From the NCBI GenBank assembly GCA_964036195.1, contig OZ038458.1:248001-312000 (forward strand): a stretch of DNA of 64,000 nucleotides. The letters run 5' to 3'. This DNA comes from Sphaerolaimus hirsutus. Lineage: Eukaryota; Nematoda; Chromadorea; Monhysterida; Sphaerolaimidae. Positions 44,423 through 56,668 of the stretch are shown here, in pieces. Under the pieces are notes generated by a model that did not search any database, was not told the origin of the DNA, and saw nothing but the letters and a program-made list of their open reading frames with translations. How positions within the stretch are numbered: position 1 is the first letter of the stretch; every line of letters begins with the position of its first letter. The translations under genes and the position numbers were made by a program.

Positions 44423-44556
44423 TATTTCGGCGGGGGGGGGGACTTACTTGATCGGGATTATGTTTTCGTCAGAAATGTTCCAGAAGGATCATAGTAAAGA
44501 GTAGACTTTTACGTACCCAAAACTGGTAATAAATGTTACCAAACACGATAGGTATA

Positions 44557-44667
44557 CCGTATTTCCTCGAAATACCCCTAGGGGGATTATTTTTTCAGAG
44601 TGAGAATTTTGAGGGGGGTATTTCGAGGAGGGGGGGAAATTCAAGGGGGGTATTTCGAGCAAATACA
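44557..44667. mobile_element. Short family H element
   Basis: CCGTATTTCCTCGAAATACC at the left and GGTATTTCGAGCAAATAC at the right, with TA on the left flank. Confidence 0.65.
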
Positions 44668-44844
44668 TAGGTGCTTTCCAATGCCGATTTCTAGTGCATG
44701 CATCAACTTTGAGTGTGCATGATGTCAGTTGTGCGTGATGCATGGTGGAGCGCACGCATTTCGAGCAGATGCAAATGCACATAATTCTATTTAGTTGCAG
44801 TGCAGTTTTGATCGGGCCTATCTCGGTCAACATCAACACATCTG

Positions 44845-45075
44845 GTGCCGGTTCCGCAAGTGGAAAAGTTAAGAGTGAAGGGTTAAGAGTTGAGTAAAAT
44901 GATAAATGATAAGTTAAGAGTAAAGTTAAAAGTTAAGAGTTGAGTAAAATCATTTGTCGTTTTATTCAACTCTTAACTCTTAAATTTTCTCATAACTTGT
45001 CATTTGTCATTTTACTCAACTCTTAAGTTTGAACTCTTAACTTTTCCACTTGCGGAACTGGCCCCTGATGTGCAA
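44845..45075. mobile_element. Inverted repeat with TTAAGAGT arrays
   Basis: CTGGTGCCGGTTCCGCAAG and CTTGCGGAACTGGCCCCTG ends; arms of GTTAAGAGTTGAGTAAAAT and its complement. Similar in plan to family I but with a different array motif. Confidence 0.65.
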
Positions 45076-45372
45076 CTAAGAACTGTTGTCAGTGTCCTTT
45101 GGACACACTCGTGCGGAATTGTCAATTGGGTATTGTATTTATGTGCTACTGGATGCACACATGATTGAAAAAATCTCGGGAGATTTATACTTTAAAAAAT
45201 CAGGAAATATTAAAAAATCTTGTATTTATTTTTTGATATTTTTTCGATGTTTTTTTCAGGGAGATTTTGTTATATTTTCTTTTTGAAAGAATTTCTGATA
45301 TATTATATTGTGTAAAATCACCCATTTTTAACGCTACTCTCAATTTAGTAGTTCGCCACCTCAAACATATTC

Positions 45373-45458
45373 GGGATCGGGATTGGGTCTTCAGGATCGG
45401 GACCACAAAATCTCGAAAACTATCGGGATTCGGGATCGTGGTCCCGTTTGAACCGTAG
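45373..45458. mobile_element. Family R remnant
   Basis: GGGATCGGGATTGGG and GGTCCCGTTTGAACCGTA. A single-sided, short relic. Confidence 0.5.
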
Positions 45459-46353
45459 CACAAACACATGCTTTTAAATGTGCCTCTAAATGCGGCTTCA
45501 ATTGAATTGGTGGGCAGAGCTCCCCTGCACATGTGTGCGTTTTGTGCTTGTGTCACAGTCCACACAGTGACCGATTTGAAAATACTCTTGTAGTTAAATA
45601 CTATAGCTTTAGTGACCACTGCTAATATTTAGAAGTAAAATGAAATTGTTCATGAGTTTACACGTTTTTCCCGTGTGCGCATTTTTAATGGGACAAGCGA
45701 GCTTCCATTCCTTTGGAACAAAAAAAATTAACCGGCTTACATACATAAGTATTTATTAAATACGTTCTGCCGGTGCCAAGTGCCGTCAAGTAGGAAGCTG
45801 CGCGCGTGTAGTATTAAAATTGCGATAAAACGTGTTATTTATAACCAGCCAGGGGGCAAATTCAGGTAGTCCTAAAAGCTATGCCCTCGTTTTGAACATT
45901 TCAGTTTGCCTGAAACCGCATGTGTTGCCCCTTTCCAGGAGGGCGGGAGTAACCTTTACCTGTGTTCAACAACAGTGTGCATGCAAAATGCATGGTGAAT
46001 TTTGTAGTGAAGGTAGTGACAGTAATGACAACTAGGCTTATGATATCATAGCTAATGTTGGTTGGTGCTGGCACATTGCCAACACTGGTGGCTTACACTA
46101 GCCAAAGTTTCATGATCACAACTTAAAGCAGCGTTGAGCTAGAGCACCATTTGTACATCAGTACAAAATGACCGAAATTGTAACCCCCACAGTTCCGCAG
46201 TGGGTGGAGCTAGAGGGGTGAAATTTTGGGTGAAAACTCAAAACACCTGATATCTTAAGCTGTCAAAATTTTATGACCGTAGCTTTCCCCTAGCGCGAAT
46301 GACGAGCACTGACCGGGGACTTTTTAGCCGGACTAAGTACATTGGTGTCTCGA
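45459..46353. other. No gene recognised
   Basis: Mixed AT-rich sequence; nothing supported beyond chance ORFs. Confidence 0.4.
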
Positions 46354-46499
46354 TCAGTGCATCTTGGATGCAACAACAACGCCAATAGCGCCAAGGGCGC
46401 CGCCTACCAATGAGCCCATACAAACAGCTACACATGTTCCCGGGCCGGAAAGGGGTGCAGCGCACCCTACAATGAAATCGGGCATGTTGAATTTGGTCC
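46354..46499 (-). CDS. Possible C-terminal exon with a Gly-rich hydrophobic helix
   Basis: On the minus strand, ACCAG at the 5' side opens a frame (start phase 2) that ends in TGA at 46354-46356. It encodes TKFNMPDFIVGCAAP followed by a hydrophobic stretch ending LVGGALGAIGVVVASKMH, which could be a membrane helix. No donor or preceding exon is identified, and the family is not recognised. Confidence 0.25.
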
Positions 46500-46709
46500 C
46501 TGGTAGGGCGTATTTTACGCCAATATCTATCTACGGCTGACAAAATGGTATTTATTATTATGCTTGAATGCACTGCTTGTTTCACACATTCCTGTGTACT
46601 GTATTATGCAAATTTTATTAAGCCACAGCCTTTACGTTAGCGCGCCGGAGACCGTGCTAATTAATTTTGTACCTACATGAATTAAATGTGAATGTTGTAT
46701 TGGCCCTAC

Positions 46710-46955
46710 ACACACTAGTTTTCACCGTGACCGATGTGAAAACTGAAATGGCCCAATGGCCACATCCAGCCTACTCTTTTTGTATGCTGTATGTGTTTTA
46801 GTTTTAAAATTTTTAAATTTTAACTTTCATTAATTAAAATTCCAATTAAAATTTAAAAAAATCATTCAACTTATTCATTAAGTGTTCATTAATTTGCATT
46901 TGAAAAAATTTCAGTTTTCACACGAAGTCACGGTGAAAACTAGTGTGTGTAGGCA
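46710..46955. mobile_element. Family J relative with long arms
   Basis: CCTACACACACTAGTTTTCAC and GTGAAAACTAGTGTGTGTAGG ends; CACGGTGAAAAC mirrored in both arms. Confidence 0.6.
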
Positions 46956-47346
46956 GATTCCAATGCAATCATTTAAATACACGTTCATCAATTAAGTTTG
47001 CGCAAATTGCAAAGGTTAAAGTGCGGACTGGTGAGATATTAGAATGTATCCAATACTTGTTTAATTTTTCGGTGTTTCCTTGCGGTGCGGTATTTATATA
47101 GGTAAGGTATTTGACCAAACAAAACATCTATATCCGGGGATACGACATTTTATAGGATTTGCGCATAATATGTTTGCTCAAATATCGACACATAATAGCA
47201 AAAATATGTCAACCAGCATAATTATTTACACAAAAATTTAATCTTAACCAAATATCTTCCGTCTTTTCGCAAAATAATCTCAACAGCAGGCGACCGGACA
47301 AATTACCATTCTAAAAAAAATTCTAAAAAAAATTTGAAAAAAATAA

Positions 47347-47448
47347 ATGGTGCGGCACGACGCGGCTAAAAAGAGCGTGCGCTTTCGGCGGCAACAAGCG
47401 CTGCAGCCGCCCGACCACAGGCATCTGCTCGGCGCCAGTTCATCGCAA
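47347..47448 (+). CDS. Possible first coding exon, unrecognised
   Basis: ATG at 47347 opens a GC-rich 34-codon frame in AT-rich DNA (MVRHDAAKKSVRFRRQQ, then LQPPDHRHLLGASSSQ), ending at a donor CAA|GTAAAA. KSVRF resembles an RVxF docking motif, but such motifs arise by chance. No second exon could be assigned. Confidence 0.3.
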
Positions 47449-47480
47449 GTAAAATTGCATAAATACAATTCTAAATACTA

Positions 47481-47884
47481 CCGTAGATCCTCGAATAAGT
47501 CCCCAGGGCAGTTATTTTTTCGTCAGAGTATTTGAGGGGGGAGTTATTCAAAGGGGGGGGGGGTTATTGTTTCCTCAAAAAACTTTACTTAATTCATGGT
47601 ATGAATGCATTCTGTTAACTCATGTAATCCAGGTATTTAACAGTTAAACAACAACAAACAGTGTGTATACACTGCGTACACGTTATGTATCTGCTGTCGC
47701 TGCTATACGTGAACATTATTTTGTGTTTTCATCGATCATTTTTGTAAATTTTGGGGGATATTTTTCACCCAGAGGGGGGGGAGTTATTCAAGAGATGGGA
47801 GTTATTCGAGTGGGGAGTTATTTTTTCGTCAGACTTTTTGAGGGGAAGTTATTCAAGGGGGAGGAGTTATTCGAGGATATACGG
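47481..47884. mobile_element. Family H element, TA target
   Basis: CCGTAGATCCTCGAATAA and TTATTCGAGGATATACGG ends flanked by TA. Confidence 0.75.
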
Positions 47885-48009
47885 TATTATCATTTGAATG
47901 GATTTGTCAAGTGCAGTTTGGGATTATGTGTGCAAGTGGACAAGTGACAGGAAAAGTGGTGTGAAAAGTGACTAGTAAGCTGATGACTTGAATGTCCAAG
48001 CATTTTTCA

Positions 48010-48222
48010 CCTGGTGGCAGTCCCAAGCCATGTAAAGTGTAAAGTAAAGTGTCAAATGTAAAGTCAAATGCAAAGTAAACTGTCAATTGTCATGCAAAGT
48101 TCAGTAATACCTAAAATCTTTTCTTTTTTGATTTGATTGACACTTTACTTTGCATTTGACGTTACATTTGACACTTTACTTTACACTTTACAGGGCTTGG
48201 GACTGCCCCCAGGGGCCAGGGC
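48010..48222. mobile_element. Family I inverted-repeat element
   Basis: CCTGGTGGCAGTCCCAAGCC and GGGCTTGGGACTGCCCCCAGG ends; near-identical to 44220-44422. Confidence 0.75.
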
Positions 48223-48277
48223 TGTATATCAAACGTACCCAAGTATTGAAAATATTAAGAATATTTACATTACATCA

Positions 48278-48512
48278 ATGGCCTTACACAGACTAGTTGA
48301 CAATGGAATAGAGTGTCAACTGGGCGGACTGGTTTTGATTGAGATTTTAGTTGATGGGCGGCCGAACGTTCAAATGCACATAAAATACCAATGTTAATTC
48401 CTTTTCCACGTTGGCACATGTGCACTTGAAAATTGTCCCGCAACCCGTCAGTCAACTAAGATCTCAATTGACGTGGAAACCAGTTGACATCCCGTATGTA
48501 AGGCCAATGAGA
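48278..48512. mobile_element. Inverted repeat GGCCTTACA..TGTAAGGCC
   Basis: Arms carry GTCAACTGG/CCAGTTGAC and ATTTTAGTTGA motifs; similar blocks recur at 51100-51370 and 51715-51790. Confidence 0.55.
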
Positions 48513-48742
48513 TGGGCGTTGTTTACAGTTGCGATCAATTTTGGCGCGTTGCCAATGCGAACAAGATGAAAATACTGCGTGGCACTTTTCCCGCCGCCAA
48601 GTACACCTAGCTTGACTTGTTCCGTGTGCAAACATTCCATCCCGCCAACAAATCATTCACATTAAACTATAAGCTACCGGAACTGGGTGGTCAGTTGGCA
48701 TGTGCATGCATCGATATGATCTATTGCATGAGATTATTCAAT

Positions 48743-48920
48743 GTGGCCATGCACACTAGAATAGTACAGCTCTGAAATTTGGGGAACTCAATGAATTTAC
48801 CATTTGAATTTATCACATTATTTTTGATCACCTTCAATAGTAGTTGACAGACTAGACATTCTGGTAAACTCGATGTGTTCAAAACAGATTTATGAGTTTC
48901 CCAAATATCGGTGGTGTCCC
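48743..48920. mobile_element. Family J relative
   Basis: GGCCATGCACACTAGAATAG at the left; GGTAAACTCGATGTGTTCAAA and TATGAGTTTCCCAAAT at the right. Confidence 0.45.
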
Positions 48921-50498
48921 AAATTTCCGTGCCCAAAATTCAAATGTTGTTGGTCAAGGAGGGTGACTGACGGAAAAATGTTGTAACATGTTGTAAAAAT
49001 GTTTTTGGGCATTTGCCAAGTTGTGCTATGGCATTTGGTGTGTGCACTGGCATCTTCTGGAACAATATTTCCAGGTATTAATCAAATGTGTGCTATACAC
49101 ACGTGTTTACTCGGTTTTCAATTGCTTCCCATCTCAATTCAGATTTTAGTTGACGACGAATAAAAGAAAGTGTTCTATTTACACTCCGAACTACAGTGAA
49201 CTATCCGTCCCGTAACATCTTTTTATTTGTCAATACTTCACCATGTGCATTCGAACATCTTCGTGCGACCCGTCATTGAATTGACATCGCAACCATTTGT
49301 CAACTCGTGAGTTGCCCGATTTGATGCAAAAGCCACCAGTCACACACGCCGCGCGGCCAATGGCAATCAAAACGGCAGCGAGATGTATGCGCGATTTGCA
49401 TGCGGAAGCATGATTCTGCCAGCGAAACTTGCATCTCATGCACTTTGCATGCGCTTTGTGCATGTGCACTGCGAATAGTCGAAAGAAAAGCGACATTTTT
49501 ACACTAGCCGCCGAGAAATTTGCATTTCGCACTACTTAGGAAAATGGGCGTCACGCGGCCGTCGCTGCATGTGTTAAAAGCGGTTTTCGGATCTTGGATA
49601 CTGATTTGGTAACCAATGATTTGGGCTGAACGCTTTTGGCGTTTGGCGCTATCTTGCTGTGGCGCTTTCGGCGCTTGTCGCTACTTTTGACTGGCGCCAG
49701 GAACAAAATGCCTGGCGCTTGGCGCTAGTGGTCGGAAAAGCGCCATGGCGCTTTTGGCGTCTGGCGCCCAAGTTCTGGCGCTTTTTGCATCACTATTCTA
49801 CTCATCACTATTCTACTATTCTGCATCATTTTTCGTCAGCTGAATGAGGCCTTTTTCAGTAATTTTTGAAATTGCCAAATTACTCAGACCGTTGGAACTT
49901 TGAATGCACCGATTATAGTGCCAAAATTTGTCCAACCAAAATTGTACCTAACTACAATCTTTTAGAAAAAATTTGTAGAAAAAGAAACCCTCTTATAAAA
50001 AAGTAGAAAGTACCAAAAAGACCAAATAGAACGTGTCAAAGTTCAATCGGACGAAATGTGTCAACCAAAAAGTGTCAACTCAGTGAAAGTGAAAACCAGT
50101 CAAGCCAGCACTCCTTGTGTGCCTTTGTAGTTTGTGCCCCAGCGCCGCCACATTAGTTTCCACGCATTAGCAGTAAATACGACAGCCTATTCCCGATAAC
50201 GGTGGCAAACGAAAATTCGAAAAAGTTTTCGTTTTTTTCTTAGTATTTTTAGTTGAAAATGCGGTTAAAATGCAGAAAAACGATTCAAAGCGCCAATTGT
50301 ACACGGCATCTATTCATAGCGGCGGAACGAAAAATTTTTAAAATTTGTCTGCGGTAATAGCTTGGAAGGCTTCAAAACTCAGCAAACAAATTCGAAAACG
50401 CATTAATTGACCGGTAAAAATTTGAAAAGTATTCAAAAAAATTTCAAAAAATTCGAAAACTGGGTAAATTCGAAGATTTGAAAACTATTTTTGTAATA
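48921..50498. other. No gene recognised; GGCGC-rich repeat inside
   Basis: 49625-49800 is a run of TTTTGGCGCTTGGCGC-type motifs resembling the GGCGCC element in the duplicon. The rest is anonymous, with TGCATGC/GTCAACT repeats at 49250-49460. Confidence 0.4.
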
Positions 50499-50874
50499 CC
50501 GTATATCCTCGAATAAGCCCCCATCGTATAACTCCCCTCGTCAGCTGGGTGCAGGGAAATACCCCCCTCGAATAACTCCCCCTGTAGGCTGGGTGCGGAA
50601 AAATACCCCCCCTCGAAAAAAACCCTCCTTGATTGGTGGGAGAAGCAAAACATGTAAAAAAACGTTTTATGTGTGGAAAAACGGTTTATAGAACTAATGT
50701 AGGCAGATTCAAGCAATATAATGATCATGAATTTTACTAAATATTCTGATGAAAAAATAACTCCTCCCCTCGAATCACTCCCTATCCCCTCGAAAAATTC
50801 CCCCCACTCGATTAACTCCCCTCAAAAACTTCTGAGGGAAAAAATAAGTGGAGAATTTATTCGAGGATATACGA
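50499..50874. mobile_element. Family H element, TA target
   Basis: CCGTATATCCTCGAATAAGC and TTATTCGAGGATATACGA ends flanked by TA; the right tip has one mutation. Confidence 0.75.
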
Positions 50875-51099
50875 TAAATTCGAAAATTCAGTTGAGAAAA
50901 GAAATATTGTAAAAAATAAACCACTAATCCATATCGTTTGCCACCGTAAATCCCCCGCATGCTTTACCGTCCTCTGGTGCACATGAATTCTTGATTAACG
51001 CCCGACTGCGGCTGCAGGGCGGCACGTGCCGCTGCAGCTTTCAGTTGCGACGTGTTTGAGTGATAAGTTCAGACTTTTGCAAAGGTGAAGCGCGACTGA

Positions 51100-51800
51100 G
51101 AGACGAGAAAAATGCACCATGCATTTGGTAGTGCAGATGTCTGAATGGTCTACACGCTGGTCGCTGGATGTCAACTGGTTTCGGTGTCAACTCGATTTTA
51201 GTTGAATTTTGGTCGCAGGGCAACTTTCTAGTGCACTTGCGGCAATGTGGAAAAGGAATCAATAGCTCCATGTGCATTTGAACGTGGTTTTGCAGCCCAT
51301 CAAACATCTTTATGGAAACCAGTTGGCCCAGTTGACATCCAATGACACCCAATGTCAACTGGGCCGACTGATTTCCATTAAAATTTTAGTTCATGGTTTG
51401 CATAACAATGTCAAATGCACATGGCAATATAGGTATACTCGGCGTACATGATACTCTGCCCTCGCACTGATGTATGTCTCGTGTTGGAAGCGTGCCAATG
51501 ATTGTTAAATCATGCGATTTCCATAAAAAGATGGAAGAATTATCGATGTGAATCTGTTAATGAATAACATTAGAGCAACAATCAATTTTGTCATCTTTTT
51601 ATGAAACTCGCAAGCGTTAACCATCGTTGGCACACTTCCAGCGGGAACCACGCGTGCAAGGTGTCAAGTAACCGGAGTATAGATAGATTTCTTTTCGACA
51701 TTGCCGCGTGTTCACTGTAAAATTGTCCTGCGACCTAAATTGCACGAAAATCGAGTTGACACCGAAACCAGTTGACATCCAGTATGTGTGTAGTGCTAAT
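51100..51800. repeat. GTCAACTGG-type repeats and a copy of the 241-bp duplicon insertion
   Basis: 51100-51370 and 51715-51800 carry CCAGTTGACATCC/GTCAACTGGTTTCGG motifs. 51430-51690 is the reverse-complement relative of 59406-59646 (CATGATACTCTGCCCTCGC.. and ..CCACGCGTGCAAGGTGT). Confidence 0.6.
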
Positions 51801-51980
51801 GTTTTGGAACTAGTCCTTTTATTTGAATTCTTCGCACCTTTGTGTATTTTGAATCTGACGGAAAGGTCTGCATTGAGCACGTGAAACGTCTGTAGACGTC
51901 TCGCTTCCCTGGGGTCAGATTCAATTCGAACGCAAGACGCACGCCGTGCACAATTTCATACCGTATGAATCATACGCTTA

Positions 51981-52076
51981 CCGTATTTCTTCTAATAGAA
52001 GAGCGCCGTTCTATTTTTCGTCAACGTTTTTACCTGCCGTTCTATTTGAGGTGCCATTCTATTGGAAGAAATGCGG
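51981..52076. mobile_element. Minimal family G element (96 bp), TA target
   Basis: CCGTATTTCTTCTAATAGAA and TTGGAAGAAATGCGG ends flanked by TA, with CCGTTCTATT motifs between. Confidence 0.7.
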
Positions 52077-52288
52077 TACTCGCGTGTCGGGCGCCTGTTA
52101 CCTTCGAATTGGATTTGGGCCCTGACTCGAACAGCTTTTATCTCGTTTTTGATGCTACTTTTCCCCCGAGGCGATTACAGTCGCTTTGCTCAGAAGTTAC
52201 TTTTAACGCAAACTTTAGCATGCTGGGCACAGCAGAACATTCCTACACTTACAGAATGCTAAGTATATGTGAGCGAAGTATACTCGGT

Positions 52289-53115
52289 ATCAGGGGTTTT
52301 GTAGATTTGGACCCCCGAGGGGGTTCATATAGATAGTAAATCGCTCCTCCGTGGGGGGGGGTAGATAGCAGATTTTTTTTTTTTGGGGGGGGGGGGTTCA
52401 CGGGGATTTTCCAAGGTATAATTTAGAAGGAAGAAAAGAAAAAAGTCGCTAAAAGTAGCTGAAAATAGGCAATAAAACATAGGTGAAAAACTAAAGGTAT
52501 GAAAATTTGCTATTTTTAGCAAAAATTTGGGCAAAATTTCTGAAAAATCGCTGCATGTAGGTAGATAGCTGGACGATTTTGGGGGGGGGTCAGGGGATAG
52601 TAGCCAAAGAATTGGCCTCCAGTATAGATACCGTATTACCTCGAATTATCCCCCCCCCTTGAATTAACCCCCCCCTCGAAATACCCCCCCTAAAATTCGG
52701 CTGAGGAAATAATAAACCCCCCCCTCGACATACCCCCCCCTAACATTGAGTGTAAAGAGAACGTACATGACAAATACCGCAGTTTGTGATGTGTACAATG
52801 CAGAACACACGTTAAAACTGAAGATTGAGTGACGTTAGGGAAGGGTTTATGTGTATTTACAGTTACATATACCTATAAAGGCATATACATCTATGTAATT
52901 GTTCGATTTTTCTACGTCGGAGTATGGGGAATTTCCGAAAATTTCTGGCGAAATAATAGACCCCCCCCTCGAATAAACCCCCCCCTCGAATTATCCCCCC
53001 CTAAAATTTTGCTGGCGAAATAATAAACCCCCTGGGGGTATTTCGAGGTAATACGGTACGCAGATTGTTGGCGGATTTGGGGGTGGGGCAAAATAACCCC
53101 CCCCCCCCTTAACCC
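52289..53115. mobile_element. Family D element interrupted by a family H element
   Basis: CAGGGGTTTTGTAGATTTGG starts the family D part; its GATAGATAGC..GGCGATTTGGGG body is split at a TA by 52631-53056. The right tip is lost in C-runs. Confidence 0.6.
52631..53056. mobile_element. Family H element, TA target, nested
   Basis: CCGTATTACCTCGAATTA and GGTATTTCGAGGTAATACGG ends flanked by TA. Confidence 0.8.
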
Positions 53116-53362
53116 TACCTATTAAACCCTCGCCCGGTATGTCAAAATCATCAATATGTTTTGTTAACGAATGGTTCAACTTGACGTTAGCATTGCAACT
53201 AGTTTGTTTTGCCACTGCCCAAGCAACATGAGGGAGGCTTTGCAAAACAAATTGCAGCGGGGCCGAGTCGTAAAAGAGCGGGCGTGATCTAATTTGAGCT
53301 GCATTTTCGACGTTGGAAACAAACCCGTGGCTTGTGTGGCAATGAACGATGGCAAAACAATT

Positions 53363-53720
53363 GAGGCGTCTAATTCTAAAAGTCGACAAGTCCACAAAAT
53401 GCGATTTCGAGTAAATCGCATTTTAAGTTTCAGATCCAATTTGTGGTCTGTGCAGCGTGTCCAATCTGGCTCTCTCATGCTTTACATTAAGTTCCATATG
53501 TTGACAATAAAGTGTCAAATTTTCAACCCCTGCTCTCAACGTTTATGTGAAAAATGGGGTGTCCATAAAATGCCATTTGGATATTTGCAAGAAATCAGCA
53601 GCAAAATCCAGTAAACAAAGGTGGACTTGTCGACTTCTTGCTGCAAACACCTTCGGACTTGTCGACTTCTTGCTTTAAACCATGTGGACTTGTCGACTTT
53701 TTGCACTTGCAAACATTTGA
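53363..53720. mobile_element. Fragment of the GAGGCGTC inverted-repeat element
   Basis: GAGGCGTCTAATTCTAAAAG and three GGACTTGTCGACTT motifs match 26405-27054; the far end is missing where the satellite begins. Confidence 0.65.
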
Positions 53721-53740
53721 TTTAAAAGCACCTGGAAGTT

Positions 53741-56668
53741 GCGCCATTTTTATGGAGTCACGCTATCGACTCCAAAATAGCGCCATTTCCATGGCGTTGG
53801 CGCCATTTTTATGGAGTGGTGCTATCAACTCCAAAATAGCGCCATTTCCATGGTGTTGGCGCCATTTTTATGGAGTGGCGCTATCAACTCCAAAATAGCG
53901 CCATTTCCATGGTGTTGGCGCCATTTTTATGGAGTGGCGCTATCGACTCCAAAGTAGCGCCATTTCCATGGCGTTGGCGCCATTTTTATGGAGTGGTGCT
54001 ATCAACTCCAAAATAGCGCCATTTCCATGGTGTTGGCGCCATTTTTATGGAGTGGCGCTATCGACTCCAAAATAGCGCCATTTCCATGGTGTTGGCGCCA
54101 TTTTTATGGAGTGGCGCTATCAACTCCAAAATAGCGCCATTTCCATGGCGTTGGCACCATTTTTATGGAGTGGCGCTATCGACTCTAAAGTAGCGCCATT
54201 TCCATGGCGTTGGCGCCATTTTTATGGAGTGGCGCTATCGACTCCAAAGTAGCGCCATTTCCATGGCATTGGCGCCATTTTTATGGAGTGGCACTATTGA
54301 CTCCAAAATAGCGCCATTTCCATGGCATTGGCGCCATTTTTATGGAGTGGCGCTATCGACTCTAAAGTAGCGCCATTTCCATGGCGTTGGCGCCATTTTT
54401 ATGGAGTGGCGCTATCGACTCCAAAGTAGCGCCATTTCCATGGCGTTGGCGCCATTTTTATGGAGTGGCGCTATCGACTCCAAAGTAGCGCCATTTCCAT
54501 GGCATTGGCGCCATTTTTATGGAGTGGCGCTATCAACTCCAAAATAGCGCCATTTCCATGGCGTTGGCACCATTTTTATGGAGTGGCGCTATCAACTCTA
54601 AAGTAGCGCCATTTCCATGGCGTTGGCGCCATTTTTATGGAGTGGCGCTATCGACTCTAAAGTAGCGCCATTTCCATGGCGTTGGCGCCATTTTTATGGA
54701 GTGGCGCTATCGACTCCAAAGTAGCGCCAATTCCATGGCATTGGCGCCATTTTTATGGAGTGGCACTATTGACTCCAAAATAGCGCCATTTCCATGGCGT
54801 TGGCGCCATTTTTATGGAGTGGCACTATCAACTCCAAAATAGCGCCATTTCCATGGCATTGGCGCCATTTTTATGGAGTGGTGCTATCGACTCTAAAGTA
54901 GCGCCATTTCCATGGCGTTGGCGCCATTTTTATGGAGTGGCGCTATCGACTCTAAAGTAGCGCCATTTCCATGGCGTTGGCGCCATTTTTATGGAGTGGC
55001 GCTATCGACTCCAAAGTAGCGCCATTTCCATGGCATTGGCGCCATTTTTATGGAGTGGCGCTATCGACTCTAAAGTAGCGCCATTTCCATGGCGTTGGCG
55101 CCATTTTTATGGAGAGGCGCTATCGACTCCAAAGTAGCGCCATTTCCATGGCATTGGCGCCATTTTTATGGAGTGGCACTATTGACTCCAAAATAGCGCC
55201 ATTTCCATGGCGTTGGCGCCATTTTTATGGAGTGGCGCTATCGACTCCAAAGTAGCGCCATTTCCATGGCATTGGCGCCATTTTTATGGAGTGGCGCTAT
55301 CGACTCTAAAGTAGCGCCATTTCCATGGCGTTGGCGCCATTTTTATGGAGTGGCGCTATCGACTCCAAAGTAGCGCCATTTCCATGGCGTTGGCGCCATT
55401 TTTATGGAGTGGCGCTATCGACTCCAAAGTAGCGCCATTTCCATGGCATTGGCGCCATTTTTATGGAGTGGCGCTATCAACTCCAAAATAGCGCCATTTC
55501 CATGGCGTTGGCACCATTTTTATGGAGTGGCGCTATCGACTCTAAAGTAGCGCCATTTCCATGGCGTTGGCGCCATTTTTATGGAGTGGCGCTATCGACT
55601 CTAAAGTAGCGCCATTTCCATGGCGTTGGCGCCATTTTTATGGAGTGGCGCTATCGACTCCAAAGTAGCGCCATTTCCATGGCATTGGCGCCATTTTTAT
55701 GGAGTGGCACTATTGACTCCAAAATAGCGCCATTTCCATGGCGTTGGCGCCATTTTTATGGAGTGGCACTATCAACTCCAAAATAGCGCCATTTCCATGG
55801 CATTGGCGCCATTTTTATGGAGTGGTGCTATCGACTCCAAAGTAGCGCCATTTCCATGGCATTGGCGCCATTTTTATGGAGTGGCACTATTGACTCCAAA
55901 ATAGCGCCATTTCCATGGCGTTGGCGCCATCTTTATGGAGTGGCACTATCAACTCCAAAATAGCGCCATTTCCATGGCATTGGCGCCATTTTTATGGAGT
56001 GGCGCTATCGACTCTAAAGTAGCGCCATTTCCATGGCGTTGGCGCCATTTTTATGGAGTGGCGCTATCGACTCCAAAGTAGCGCCATTTCCATGGCATTG
56101 GCGCCATTTTTATGGAGTGGCACTATTGCTCCAAAGTAGCGCCATTTCCATGGCGTTGGCGCCATTTTTATGGAGTGTTGCTGTTGACTCCAAAGTAGCG
56201 CCATTTCCATGGCGTTGGCGCCATTTTTATGGAGTGGCGCTATCGACTCCAAAGTAGCGCCATTTCCATGGCATTGGCGCCATTTTTATGGAGTGGCACT
56301 ATTGACTCCAAAATAGCGCCATTTCCATGGCGTTGGCGCCATTTTTATGGAGTGGCACTATCAACTCCAAAGTAGCGCCATTTCCATGGCATTGGCGCCA
56401 TTTTTATGGAGTGGCACTATTGACTCCAAAATAGCGCCATTTCCATGGCGTTGGCGCCATTTTTATGGAGTGGCACTATCAACTCCAAAATAGCGCCATT
56501 TCCATGGCATTGGCACCATTTTTATGGAGTGGTGCTGTCGACTCCAAAATAGCGCCATTTCCATGGCGTTGGCGCCATTTTTATGGAGTGGCACTATCAA
56601 CTCCAAAATAGCGCCATTTCCATGGCATTGGCGCCATTTTTATGGAGTGGTGCTGTCGACTCCAAAAT
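53741..56668. repeat. 59-bp satellite, about 50 units, with a 944-bp higher-order repeat
   Basis: The unit is GCGCCATTTCCATGGCGTTG, GCGCCATTTTTATGGAGTGG, then CGCTATCGACTCCAAAGTA (59 bp). Variable sites (GCG/GCA before TTGG, CGACTC/CAACTC/TTGACTC, CCAAAGTA/CCAAAATA/CTAAAGTA) repeat in the same order every 16 units. For example the rare TTGGCACC variant at 54561 recurs at 55505, exactly 944 bp later. 59 is not a multiple of three, so frames rotate between units and the ORFs here are not genes. Confidence 0.95.

Noticed and set aside
51019-51060. Terminal exon partner for the 47347 exon (GGTCRCSFQLRRV then stop)
   Set aside because: The phase fits, but the segment is tiny and 3.6 kb away; no independent support.
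53741-56668. CRISPR array
   Set aside because: Units are contiguous variants of one 59-bp repeat with no unique spacers, in a eukaryotic genome without cas genes.
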